A stretch of DNA of 36,683 nucleotides from Thiotrichaceae bacterium (GCA_016745055.1 JADGDF010000024.1:1-36683), one strand, 5' to 3'; positions 24,717-33,549 are shown, counted from the first letter of the stretch. The notes: generated from the letters alone by a model not told the origin. A program made the numbers and translations.

Positions 24717-24975
24717 AGTACAGTGGAAAAATGCTGCTAAAAAAGAACTCAAAAAACTTGATAAACCCTCTATTTTAAAAATATTAACAGTTGTTGAATC
24801 ACTTGCAGAAACCCTTTATCCTCATGGCGTCAAAAAAATCCAAGGGATGGAACAAGCTTATAGAATTAGAGTAGGAGATTATCGAATTGTTTATACAGTA
24901 GAAACGTCAGTGCTACTCATTGAAATTATTAGAGTCCGACATAGAAAAGAAATTTATAAAAAAATAACGATATGA
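24703..24975 (+). CDS. RelE/ParE-family toxin
   Basis: The 90-residue protein has the RelE fold pattern: FKVQWKNAAKKELKKLDKPS, ILKILTVVESLAETLYPHGV, KKIQGMEQAYRIRVGDYRIV, YTVETSVLLIEIIRVRHRKE. The RVGDYRIVY and VRHRKEIY motifs carry the basic residues that cut ribosome-bound mRNA in RelE proteins. The 14-base overlap with the antitoxin gene supports a type II toxin-antitoxin module. It lies beside a partition-like operon, a usual place for stability genes of plasmids. Confidence 0.9.
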   Translation: MDSFKVQWKNAAKKELKKLDKPSILKILTVVESLAETLYPHGVKKIQGMEQAYRIRVGDYRIVYTVETSVLLIEIIRVRHRKEIYKKITI

Positions 24976-24976
24976 G

Positions 24977-25150
24977 TTACTTTTGGACCATATTATCTAA
25001 AGCATTATCCACAGTTTCAAAAAACTTTTTAATCCCAATTGGCTTAATGATATAACCATAAAAACCTGCTTCTTTATTCCTGCACCATATCTCAAGATTT
25101 ATCATCAGCACTCAATGCTAATATCAGGATTTGATTAGTATCTTCTTCAG
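24977..25150 (-). pseudogene. Remnant of a response-regulator receiver domain
   Basis: On the minus strand the sequence reads EEDTNQILILALSADDKS, TGA, DMVQE, then after a frame change NKEAGFYGYIIKPIGIKKFF, ETVDNALDNMVQK and TAA. This is the second half of a CheY-like receiver: the ALSA stretch ending in the conserved Ser/Thr, and the YIIKPI motif with the conserved Lys. The phosphoacceptor half is missing. The TAA lies one base from the end of the relE-like toxin gene, so the toxin-antitoxin pair may have landed against it. Confidence 0.75.
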
Positions 25151-25200
25151 TTCATTTTCTCCTCTCAAACTCTATTTTTGAGTGTCTGCACGTGAAGCTT
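25140..25200. repeat. Partial intergenic repeat, copy 4
   Basis: CATTTTCTCCTCTCAAACTC followed by TGTCTGCACGTGAAGCTTTA resembles the modules CTCACTCCCAAACTCTG (near 970) and GAGCTTCACTTTTCTCGCTC (near 22175). The copy is weak and lacks the palindromes. The rest of the interval to 25325 shows nothing else. Confidence 0.4.
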
Positions 25201-25325
25201 TACTTTGTAAAATTCAAATTAATTGATGCAGATTGAGTCATGACTCTTGCATTTCAAAAAGTCTAACCCACTACTGTTTTTCTATGCTTTAATATTACAA
25301 CATCATCTATCTACAGAGGTACAGT

Positions 25326-26333
25326 ATGAAAAATATACAGAGGGTCGTGTTGGCATCTTTGATTGCAACATCCATTGGCATGGGCGAAGTGTATGCCACT
25401 ACAGAGTGGAATGTGTCTTTATGGGGTGAGCGTCGTGCGTTTACGGAAAATGTTGAAAAATTGGCTGAACTGGTTGAAGCCAAAACCAATGGCGAGTTTA
25501 AACTCAATATTTCTTATGGTGGTTTGTCCAAATCTCAGGAAAATCTGGACGGTATTTCCAACGGCACATTTGAAATGGCGCAATTTTGTTCATTTTATCA
25601 CAAGCAGAAAAATCCAACGATTACTGTGATAGAACTGCCGTTTTCCCGTGATTTATCATTGGCGCGTATCACAGAGATTTATCAGGAAGTGTATAAACAT
25701 CCAATTGTGGTCAAAGATTTGGCGCGTTGGAACGCGACGTTGCTGATGCCAACCCCCATGCCACAATACAACATCGTAAGCAAAACAGATCCCATCAAAA
25801 CGTTAGAAGACTTCAAAGGGTTGCGGATACGTGGACCAGGAGGAATGATGAGCGTGTTGGGTAAGCTGGGCGCGGTAAAAACCAGTGTGCCATTTTCTGA
25901 AGTGCGTCAGTCTATGGATTCTGGTGTGATCGACGCAGCCTCTTTTGCACCTCATGCACATTTAGCCACTCAAACGTACAAAGTTGGTAAATGGATAACG
26001 ACCAATTTGAATCTGGGGTCGGCCAATTGTCCAGTTGTGGTCAACACGAATGCCCTGAATGCTTTAAGTGCCAAACATCGTGATGCTTTGCTGGGTTCAG
26101 TGGATGAAGCCGTGAAATATTATGTGGAGAATTACGAAAACACGACCACAAAAAAATATTATGACGCTGCTATCAAAGAAGAAGGCTTAACTTTGGTGAC
26201 GTTTACCTCTGAACAAACATCTAGACTGAATGAGTTGGCTACCTCAGTGCATGTGGAATGGGTAAAAACGTATGCCAAGGATTTTGATTCAGCTACCTTG
26301 CTCAAATTTACTCAAGATTTATTCGCTAAATAA
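25326..26333 (+). CDS. TRAP transporter solute-binding protein (DctP family), without its permease
   Basis: The 335-residue protein begins with a signal peptide (MKNIQRVVLASLIATSIGMG, cleaved near VYA) and shows the DctP pattern: NGEFKLNISYGGLSKSQENL, SNGTFEMAQFCSFYH, the ligand-binding arginine segment FKGLRIRGPGGMMSVLGKLG, SEVRQSMDSGVIDAASFAP, LSAKHRDALLGSVDEAVKYY. It should capture an organic acid in the periplasm. The DctQ and DctM membrane subunits are not nearby: upstream is a decayed fragment and downstream a hairpin, then a pseudogene on the other strand. Codon use looks more GC-rich than neighbours, for example GCG, GTG and CTG are frequent, hinting at transfer. Confidence 0.92.
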   Translation: MKNIQRVVLASLIATSIGMGEVYATTEWNVSLWGERRAFTENVEKLAELVEAKTNGEFKLNISYGGLSKSQENLDGISNGTFEMAQFCSFYHKQKNPTITVIELPFSRDLSLARITEIYQEVYKHPIVVKDLARWNATLLMPTPMPQYNIVSKTDPIKTLEDFKGLRIRGPGGMMSVLGKLGAVKTSVPFSEVRQSMDSGVIDAASFAPHAHLATQTYKVGKWITTNLNLGSANCPVVVNTNALNALSAKHRDALLGSVDEAVKYYVENYENTTTKKYYDAAIKEEGLTLVTFTSEQTSRLNELATSVHVEWVKTYAKDFDSATLLKFTQDLFAK

Positions 26334-26344
26334 ATTTGCTTGCT

Positions 26345-26421
26345 GTCTTTGAAATGGGAGACAAAATTGCTCGCTGAGCTTGTCGAAGCGGGTGGAGTGA
26401 GTTTTGTCTCATTTCAAAGAC
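26345..26421. terminator. Long imperfect hairpin with an inserted repeat module
   Basis: GTCTTTGAAAT-GG-GAGACAAAA (26345-26366) pairs with TTTTGTCTCATTTCAAAGAC (26402-26421), leaving a 2-base bulge. The loop contains GCTCGCTGAGCTTGTCGAAG, whose complement CTTCGACAAGCTCAGCGAGC matches a repeat module common in proteobacteria. The hairpin separates the converging dctP-like gene and the LRR-Roc remnant and may end both transcripts. Confidence 0.65.
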
Positions 26422-26436
26422 AACGTTCTTTTGCTT

Positions 26437-27235
26437 TTAAACTCTGTTTGGAAGTATGTGTTTCCCAAAAATTTGGATGTGTTTGAGCCAGTAGTCGGGT
26501 TGGGTTTCACGGCGGCTGTCGAGTACCAGTAGGTAGAGGCTGCGTTTGGAGAGGAAAAATTGATGGGTGGCGTGCATGATTTGTTGTCCGCCAAAATCCC
26601 AGCAGTGGAGTTTAATGTCTTGGTTTTGGTGGGCAAGTTCAAGGGTATTAATGTTGATGCCGTGTGTTTGGGATTCTTGCGGGTCAAACTCTTGTCCAAG
26701 TAGGCGTTTCATGAGGAAGGTTTTGCCAGCACCGCCGTTGCCAATAAGGATGAGTTTGGATTCGTTGGGGTTGAGGTTTTGAATCAACGACTATAGTGCT
26801 TCGAGTTTTGATGTCAGTTGCTGTAGCTGGTTTTGATTCTAAAGCCGCGTAGTAGTCTGCAATAGCTTGATTACCTTGTTTGATAATTTCGACGGGTGGC
26901 GTTTCAAAAAGGTTGTTCACTACAGCTATTCCCTTAATGATATATCCATTTTTCCACAAAATTTCCAAATTTAAATCTAATATTTCTTTGGGTAAAACAG
27001 CGATTTTATTTGAACTCAAATACAAGTTCTGCAGTTGACCTATTTCTGCTGGCAATTCGCTTAATTCACACTCATATAAACTCAACTTAATAATTTGTTG
27101 TTGGTCATTGAATTGGTAACTGACTGAACTGAATTTAACCTCATCCCATCTTTTTAATTTCCGACCAATACATTTTTCAAGTTGGACAATAATGTCTGGT
27201 TTTGGTGTAAATAAGTTTTTGATAGCTTCAAACAT
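26437..27235 (-). pseudogene. Broken leucine-rich-repeat / Roc GTPase gene
   Basis: The frame opens at 27235 (MFEAIKNLFTPKPDIIVQLE), has one or two leucine-rich repeats (ELPAEIGQLQNLYLSSNKIA, VLPKEILDLNLEILWKNGYI) and the usual VVNNLFETPPVEIIKQGNQA linker. Near 26830-26845 the frame shifts; the new frame reads QNQLQQLTSKLEAL, a TAG at 26791-26793, then SLIQNLNPNESKLILIGNGG. A Roc-type GTPase follows with Walker A (GNGGAGKTFLMKRL), DFGGQQIMHATHQFFL (switch II) and LLVLDSRRE. It stops at 26437, so the end of Roc and the COR domain are missing. At least three lesions make it inactive. Confidence 0.85.
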
Positions 27236-27579
27236 GATTTTTTCTTTTTGAACAAGATTTAACGGATGAAGGGATGGACAGGATGTTGTCTGAATCAGGA
27301 TTTGCAGAATTTAAGGATTAACAGGATTAACAGGATTTAGATTGTAAATATTTTTAACATTTGGGGTAAATCTTTGGTTTTTAATTCTGGAAATTTTTGA
27401 ATCTTGTGAATCTTGATTCAGGCTCCCTAATATCCTTACATCCATTTCATCTTGTTCTCATGCTGCATCATTGTCAGGTTTGTTGTATGCTTTATTTAAG
27501 AGTGAATTTTGTATCTCCCCCTCTTTTCAGTTAAACTTTCGTATATCTACTTAAACCATCTTAAATGCGGGAGACCCCT
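27236..27579. repeat. Gene-free region upstream of hoxH with CAGGAT repeats
   Basis: Between about 27265 and 27345 the sequence repeats short units: GGACAGGATG, GAATCAGGATTTGCAGAATT, AAGGATTAACAGGATTAACA, GGATTT. This is a familiar kind of dispersed proteobacterial repeat built on CAGGATT(A/T)A. The end of the LRR pseudogene start lies on one side. The hoxH ribosome site CGGGAG (27568-27573) is on the other. No promoter boxes were recognised. Confidence 0.6.
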
Positions 27580-29070
27580 ATGAATCAGCTTGAAACTGCC
27601 CAAAATCCGCAAAACTTAAAACGTGTTGTGATTGACCCTGTCACTCGTGTTGAGGGACATGGCAAAGTGACCATCTTGCTTGATGACGATAACAACATTC
27701 ATCAAGTACGCCTGCATATCGTTGAATTTCGTGGTTTTGAAAAATTTATTCAAGGGCGGCCCTATTGGGAAATCCCCGTATTAGTGCAACGTTTATGTGG
27801 CATTTGTCCAGTCAGTCACCATTTAGCTGCTTCCAAAGCAGTGGATATGATTTCCGGCGTTAAACAACTCACTCCAACTGCGGATAACCTAAGGCGCATG
27901 TTGCATTTAGGGCAAACCTTGCAATCACATGCATTACACTTTTTCCATCTTTCTTCTCCTGACTTATTATTTGGATTTGAAGATGATGTCTCGCATCGTA
28001 ATATTATTGGTGTGATTAAAGATTATCCAGATATTGGTATTAAGGGCGTTAAACTCAGAAAATTTGGTCAGCAAGTTATTGAAGTAATTTCAGGCAAGCG
28101 TGTACATGGCACGGCAGGTATTCCTGGTGGTATGAACAAAGTTATGTCAATTCCAGAACGTGATAAATTATTGCAAAATATTGATCAAATCATTGGGTGG
28201 AGCCAAGATGCAGTCAAAATTGCAAAAGATGCTTTTCTATTAAATGAAGATTATCACAAACGATTTGGCATGATTACGTCTAACATGTTAAGCATGGTGC
28301 GTGAAGATGGCGCACTTGATTTATATCATGGCGGGTTACGCGCTAAAAATGCCGAGGGTCAGACTATCTTTGACCACGTAGATTATGAAAAATACACAGA
28401 TTATTTACTTGAGGAGGTCAAGCCCTGGAGTTACATGAAATTTCCGTTTATCATTTCTCTGGGTAAAGAGCAGGGTTGGTATCGGGTTGGACCATTGGCA
28501 CGGATGAATAATTGCGACTTTATTCCTACGCCTTTAGCAGAAGCTGAACGTCAAACTTTCATGGCGGATGGTGAAGGTGGATTAGTGCATGCGTCTTTGG
28601 CTTATCACTGGGCACGTATGATTGAAATGCTGCACTCTGCTGAAGCGATTAAGGAATTATTGCTTGATGAAGTTACTATTAAAGATGATTTGATTGCGCA
28701 TGGCAAAAAAACGTTGGAAGGCATTGGTATCGTGGAAGCACCACGAGGCACTTTATTCCACCACTACCAAATTAATGAAGATGATACGATTGAAAAAGCC
28801 AATTTAATTGTATCTACCACCAATAATAACCAAGCAATGAATGAAGCGGTACGTCAAGTAGCCTCTGAGTATTTAGATGGCCATCAGCTCACTGAAGGTT
28901 TGTTAAACCATATTGAAGTGGCCATTCGTGCCTATGATCCTTGCTTATCTTGCGCAACACACGCCCTAGGTAAAATGCCTCTGTATGTCGAATTAGTCGA
29001 TAGTCAAGGTCAACAAATTGATCGTTTGGTAAAAAATTCAACGGGCGCTGTTTGCGATTCCCTAATTTAG
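27580..29070 (+). CDS. hoxH: [NiFe]-hydrogenase large subunit, HoxH type, solitary
   Basis: The ATG at 27580 (MNQLETAQNP) is preferred to 27565 because CGGGAG lies at the right spacing before it. The 496 residues carry both nickel ligands: RLCGICPVSHH (Cys73, Cys76) and DPCLSCATH (Cys455, Cys458). The start VIDPVTRVEGHGKVTILLDD and RGFEKFIQGRPYWE are typical of the bidirectional, NAD-linked group 3d enzymes. The tail after His461 (35 residues) should be removed by a maturation protease once nickel is in. Such enzymes consist of HoxF, U, Y and H, but hoxFUY are not upstream here; a decayed LRR gene and repeats are. A small TPR gene follows by one base. Confidence 0.93.
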   Translation: MNQLETAQNPQNLKRVVIDPVTRVEGHGKVTILLDDDNNIHQVRLHIVEFRGFEKFIQGRPYWEIPVLVQRLCGICPVSHHLAASKAVDMISGVKQLTPTADNLRRMLHLGQTLQSHALHFFHLSSPDLLFGFEDDVSHRNIIGVIKDYPDIGIKGVKLRKFGQQVIEVISGKRVHGTAGIPGGMNKVMSIPERDKLLQNIDQIIGWSQDAVKIAKDAFLLNEDYHKRFGMITSNMLSMVREDGALDLYHGGLRAKNAEGQTIFDHVDYEKYTDYLLEEVKPWSYMKFPFIISLGKEQGWYRVGPLARMNNCDFIPTPLAEAERQTFMADGEGGLVHASLAYHWARMIEMLHSAEAIKELLLDEVTIKDDLIAHGKKTLEGIGIVEAPRGTLFHHYQINEDDTIEKANLIVSTTNNNQAMNEAVRQVASEYLDGHQLTEGLLNHIEVAIRAYDPCLSCATHALGKMPLYVELVDSQGQQIDRLVKNSTGAVCDSLI

Positions 29071-29071
29071 C

Positions 29072-29390
29072 ATGATTGAAAATCTGGAAGCTATGCTTGC
29101 TCAAGGTAAAGACAATGCATTACTGCGTTTTAGCTTGGGCAATGCTTATTTGACAACAGGAAAATTTTGAATTAGCCGCAACTCACTTTGCTAAGGCAGT
29201 AGAATTTGCTCCTGCTTATTCTGCTGCATGGAAAGGTTATGGTAAAGCATTGGCTGGTAATCAACAAATTCAACAAGCCATTGAAGTCTATCACCAAGGC
29301 ATTGAAATCGCAGAGCAAAAAGGAGATATTCAAACGGCAAAAGAAATGCATGTATTTTTAAAACGTTTACAGAAAGAAAAAACACAGTAA
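29072..29390 (+). pseudogene. Frameshifted small TPR protein gene behind hoxH
   Basis: It begins one base after the hoxH stop: MIENLEAMLAQGKDNALLRF and SLGNAYLTTGKF, then a TGA. One base over in the run GGAAAATTTTGAA (near 29160-29169) the reading continues as FELAATHFAKAVEFAPAYSA, AWKGYGKALAGNQQIQQAIE and VYHQGIEIAEQKGDIQTAKE to TAA at 29388-29390. A single-base deletion in the AAAATTTT run would give one 105-residue protein with two to three TPR units. It is either a natural phase-variable or dead gene, or a homopolymer read error. TPR proteins in this position may help hydrogenase assembly, but that is a guess. Confidence 0.85.
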
Positions 29391-29758
29391 AATACCCTAT
29401 TTAGAATATAGAATTTAGGCATTCATTTTCAAAAGTGAAAGTTCTGTAAATTAACGCTAAATGCAGAACCCTATTTTTTTATCATTCCCCAATGTCACCT
29501 TAAGTTAATGAATTCGTCATCATACCCCGTAAGGGAAGCACAACTTTAAGTTAAGCAGTTATTTTTAACCATCTTTGTTTTTCCTTCCTTAACTTAATAA
29601 CATTATAATAATGAATGATAAAGTGTGATTGAAATGTTTATTCGCTTAATTGCAGAAGCACTAGTAATATATTAATTTTTAAGGTTGAAATTTTTTAGCA
29701 TTTAACCCACATTTAAAGTTAAATCAATGCTATTTTTCTGAACACAGACACCAAGACT
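29391..29758. other. Gene-free region before the hybrid kinase
   Basis: No coding sequence is visible in 368 bases. The motif CCTTAAGTTAAT (29502), CTTTAAGTTAAGC (29544) and CCTTAACTTAATAAC (29588) repeats in both orientations and is similar to the inner ends of the 22207-22314 element. A TATAAT lies at 29604-29609, without a convincing -35 box. Confidence 0.5.
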
Positions 29759-32700
29759 ATGCCGCCATTATCCCATTTAACAAAAAAACTGCCTCATAAT
29801 TTACGTAGCCATTTTATGGGTATTTTAACTGTCATGGTTATCCTAAATATTATGGTTGTTGCGGCGACAGATTGGTTTATTGTAAATACAACGCATGACG
29901 AGTTAATCCATCCAGTTTCAGAAGATGTAGAATTACAACAAATAAGTAAACATATCAAACATTTACATGAAATTGGTTCATTATCGACTCAATTAATGTT
30001 GGCTACAGGTGATATGAAATGGATAAAGCGCAAGCAAGTAGCACAAGACCAAGCTTTTCGATTTTTTGTCCAAGTTTCTCAAGAATTACCAATTATTTAT
30101 AGTCATTATGCTCATAAAATAGAAACTGCCTTTGAAAAAACTAAAGCAATAGAAAGCCAAATTACTTCCCTTGTAGAAAAAAAACAGTTGACTCAAGCAA
30201 ATCAATTGTTTTTAAGCTCTGAATATCAAACACAACACCAAATCTTCTTAGATAACATTCAACAACTCAATTCAGACATTGAAGCTCATGCCAGTGAACA
30301 CATTCAGGAAAACCACCACAACTTACACTGGTTAAGTTCACTAGGTTACATTAGTTTAGGTATTTTAATCTTTGTCTGGTTAATCGCTTTCAAAACGATG
30401 AAAGTTTACATACGAGAAAGAGATCAAGCAGAAGCCATGCTACAAACTAGTCGTAAACGTTTTGATACTATTCTTGATCACTTACCTGCTATGGTATATT
30501 TGCAATCCTCTGATTACACCGTGAAATATGCAAATCGTTATTTTAAAGAACATTTTGGCGAGCCTGAACAACATCCTTGTTATGAATTAATTTCAAAATT
30601 AAATGCGCCATGTGAAGAATGCCCTACGTTTTGTATTTTTGATGATCCAACTCAACCGCAAACTTGGGAAAAAACTTTACCCAATGGCCAGACTTACCAA
30701 CTTTTTGATTATCCATTTATTGATACTGATGGCACCTTGCTTGTCCTAGAAATGGGTGTCAATATGACTGAAAGAAAACAAGCAGAAAAAGCTTTACAAG
30801 AAAGCGAAGAACGCTTCAACCTTGCAATGCGTGGCACCAATGAAGGTCTATGGGATTGGGATTTAAATTTAAATGTAGTCTATTTTTCTGGTCGTTGGAA
30901 AAATATTTTGGGCTATAGAAAAAACGAATTAAGCAATAGCTTTGACGAATGGGGTAAGCGCATTCATGTTGATGATCGTGTACAAGTTTTCCAAGAAATG
31001 GAAACCTACCTAGATCAAAAAAATACAAACTATGAAACCAGCTATCGTTTACAACATAAAGACGGTCATTATCTATGGGTATTGGCAAGAGGTGTCGCTG
31101 TTTGGGATGAAACGGGTTATCCTTATCGGATGGTTGGTACTATCATGGATTTAACTAAAGTTAAGCAGGCAGAACAAAATATCCGTGAAAAAGAAGTTTT
31201 TCTACGTTCGGTGATTGATAATGTACCTCAATATATTTTCTGGAAAGATACCCAGTCTAATTTCTTAGGTTGTAACCAACTTTTTGCCAAATTATTAAAA
31301 GTAGACAGCCCCGAAAATATTATTGGTAAATCAGACTACGATTTTACGTCTAAAGAAAAAGCAGATGCATTTCGAGCCGATGATGCACGCATTATGGGTA
31401 CAGCTCAAGCACTTTACAAATTTGAAGAAACTTTACAAATAGAGCAACAAATACGCTGGTTAGAAACCAGCAAAATTCCGTTACATGACGAAGAAAATCA
31501 AGTCACAGGCATTTTAGTCTGTGTTAATGATATTACTGAACGTAAAGAAACAGAGCTTTTACTCCAGCAGTACCATCGTGATTTAGAACGAAAGGTAGAA
31601 GAAAGAACCCAAGAACTTGCAGATAAAAACTTACTGTTACAGTCAGCCTATGAACGATTTACCAGTGTACTTGATAGCCTCACTTCTTCAGTCTATGTCT
31701 CCAAAGTCAGTACAGACGAAATTCTCTTTGTTAATCAATGTGCAAAACATTACTTTGGAAAAAACTTAATTGGTAAACCTTACCGGCAAATTATTTGTGG
31801 GCAAAAAGGTATGTATAGCGCTTGCACCGATGAAGATATTATTGATGATATGGGGCAACCTGAGGGGATTTCTTCTTGGGAAGCTGAAAATGAACAACTA
31901 GGATGTTGGTTTTATTCTCAAGATAGGGCAATTTATTGGGAAAACCACCAAATTGTGCGTTTATCCGTGGTCACTGATATTACGGAAAGAAAGCAAGCAG
32001 AAGAAAAATTACATCAAGCAAAAGAAAGTGCTGAAGCGGCCAATCGCGCTAAAAGCGTTTTTCTAGCAAATATGAGCCATGAATTACGAACACCTTTAAA
32101 CGGCATTTTGGGTTATGCTCAAATTCTCAAAAAAGATAGTAGTTTAAATGATAAACAAAGAGAAGGTATTAATGTTATCCAACGCAGTGGAGATTATTTA
32201 CTCACCTTAATCAGCGATATTTTAGATTTATCAAAAATTGAAGCAGGGCGTTTAGAACTTTATCCAACTGACTTTCATCTAAAAGAATTCCTACAAAATA
32301 CGGTTGATTTATTCCAAATGCGGACACACCAAAAAAATATTCAATTCATTTACGAAGAACTTTCTCCTTTACCAAAGATGGTACATGGTGATGACAAAAG
32401 GTTGAGACAAATTGTAATTAATTTATTGGGTAATGCAGTCAAATTTACTAATGTAGGAAGTGTCACATTTAAAGTTGAAGCTGAGCAGGAAAGTATACAT
32501 TTTCAAATAGAAGACACGGGTATTGGCATTGATGAATCAGAGCTTTGCAAAATTTTTGAACCTTTCCAACAAGTAGGTGAACAACAATACCACGCAGAGG
32601 GCACAGGATTAGGACTAGCAATTACCCAAAAATTAGTAGATATGATGGCTGGAAAACTGCATGTAAAAAGCACTTTGAATGTAGGCAGTCAGTTTTGGTT

Positions 32701-33412
32701 TACTGTTGGTTTACCTGAAGTTAAAACTATTTTGGAAGAAACTCAAGTGGACAAACGAGAAATTATTGGAATTGCAGACAAAAATTACAAAGTACTTATC
32801 GTAGATGATAAATGGGAAAATTTGTCTATCTTGAATCAATTACTGACACCATTAGGATTCACCATCATAGAAGCCATGAATGGTGTCGACGCGTTGGAAA
32901 AAGCTGCCCAGCATTTACCCGACTTAGTGATTACTGATTTGCTGATGCCTGAAATGGATGGATTTGAATTAACACATCAACTGAGGCAACATAGTTATCC
33001 AAAACTTCAACAAGTTGTTATTATCGCTGCATCAGCAAGCGTTTTTCAAGAACATCAACAAAAAAGTCTAGATATTGGATGCAACGATTTTGTGCCCAAA
33101 CCTATTCAAGCACAGGCTTTATTAAATAGTATAGCGAATTGCTTGCCTATTAAATGGATATATGATGAACAATCGTCTGACCCACGCCACATTATACCAA
33201 CTTCTAAAGAAATTATTCTTCCTCCTGTTGATACTCTCACAAAATTGCATCATACCACTGCATTGGGTGACATAGAAGAACTCAATGTAGAATTAAAGTT
33301 ACTTGAACCTGAATATTCTTCCTTTGTACAATCTCTTTCAGAATGGGTAAAAAGTTTTCAACTAAAGCAAATAAGACAACATTTAGAAAAGCTCATATCT
33401 TCACAAAAATAA
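29759..33412 (+). CDS. Hybrid sensor histidine kinase with four PAS domains and a receiver
   Basis: Order in the 1217 residues: TM1 about 18-42, a periplasmic helical sensor about 43-193, TM2 about 196-216, PAS domains at about 230-340, 348-470, 475-595 and 630-745, HisKA (FLANMSHELRTPLNGILGYA, phospho-His774), an ATPase domain (NLLGNAVKFT, EDTGIGID, FEPFQQV, GTGLGLAI), and a receiver from about 1015 (VLIVDD, phospho-Asp1060 in VITDLLMPEMDG, later PKPIQ). About 80 residues follow without a histidine-phosphotransfer motif. The first PAS has a Cys cluster (APCEECPTFC). It should autophosphorylate and pass phosphate to its own receiver. The output regulator is not adjacent; the stimulus is unknown. 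Confidence 0.94.
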   Translation: MPPLSHLTKKLPHNLRSHFMGILTVMVILNIMVVAATDWFIVNTTHDELIHPVSEDVELQQISKHIKHLHEIGSLSTQLMLATGDMKWIKRKQVAQDQAFRFFVQVSQELPIIYSHYAHKIETAFEKTKAIESQITSLVEKKQLTQANQLFLSSEYQTQHQIFLDNIQQLNSDIEAHASEHIQENHHNLHWLSSLGYISLGILIFVWLIAFKTMKVYIRERDQAEAMLQTSRKRFDTILDHLPAMVYLQSSDYTVKYANRYFKEHFGEPEQHPCYELISKLNAPCEECPTFCIFDDPTQPQTWEKTLPNGQTYQLFDYPFIDTDGTLLVLEMGVNMTERKQAEKALQESEERFNLAMRGTNEGLWDWDLNLNVVYFSGRWKNILGYRKNELSNSFDEWGKRIHVDDRVQVFQEMETYLDQKNTNYETSYRLQHKDGHYLWVLARGVAVWDETGYPYRMVGTIMDLTKVKQAEQNIREKEVFLRSVIDNVPQYIFWKDTQSNFLGCNQLFAKLLKVDSPENIIGKSDYDFTSKEKADAFRADDARIMGTAQALYKFEETLQIEQQIRWLETSKIPLHDEENQVTGILVCVNDITERKETELLLQQYHRDLERKVEERTQELADKNLLLQSAYERFTSVLDSLTSSVYVSKVSTDEILFVNQCAKHYFGKNLIGKPYRQIICGQKGMYSACTDEDIIDDMGQPEGISSWEAENEQLGCWFYSQDRAIYWENHQIVRLSVVTDITERKQAEEKLHQAKESAEAANRAKSVFLANMSHELRTPLNGILGYAQILKKDSSLNDKQREGINVIQRSGDYLLTLISDILDLSKIEAGRLELYPTDFHLKEFLQNTVDLFQMRTHQKNIQFIYEELSPLPKMVHGDDKRLRQIVINLLGNAVKFTNVGSVTFKVEAEQESIHFQIEDTGIGIDESELCKIFEPFQQVGEQQYHAEGTGLGLAITQKLVDMMAGKLHVKSTLNVGSQFWFTVGLPEVKTILEETQVDKREIIGIADKNYKVLIVDDKWENLSILNQLLTPLGFTIIEAMNGVDALEKAAQHLPDLVITDLLMPEMDGFELTHQLRQHSYPKLQQVVIIAASASVFQEHQQKSLDIGCNDFVPKPIQAQALLNSIANCLPIKWIYDEQSSDPRHIIPTSKEIILPPVDTLTKLHHTTALGDIEELNVELKLLEPEYSSFVQSLSEWVKSFQLKQIRQHLEKLISSQK

Positions 33413-33549
33413 AATTAGCCTGTATACCAAAATTTCAAAAGGTATACTCAAGATTAGTCATGTTAGTAATGATTTTTATAGGATTTTTGTGCTGCTCAGC
33501 AAAATTAAGTGTTCTGATTTTGATGTGCGGAGTGTATAACAATAAAACG

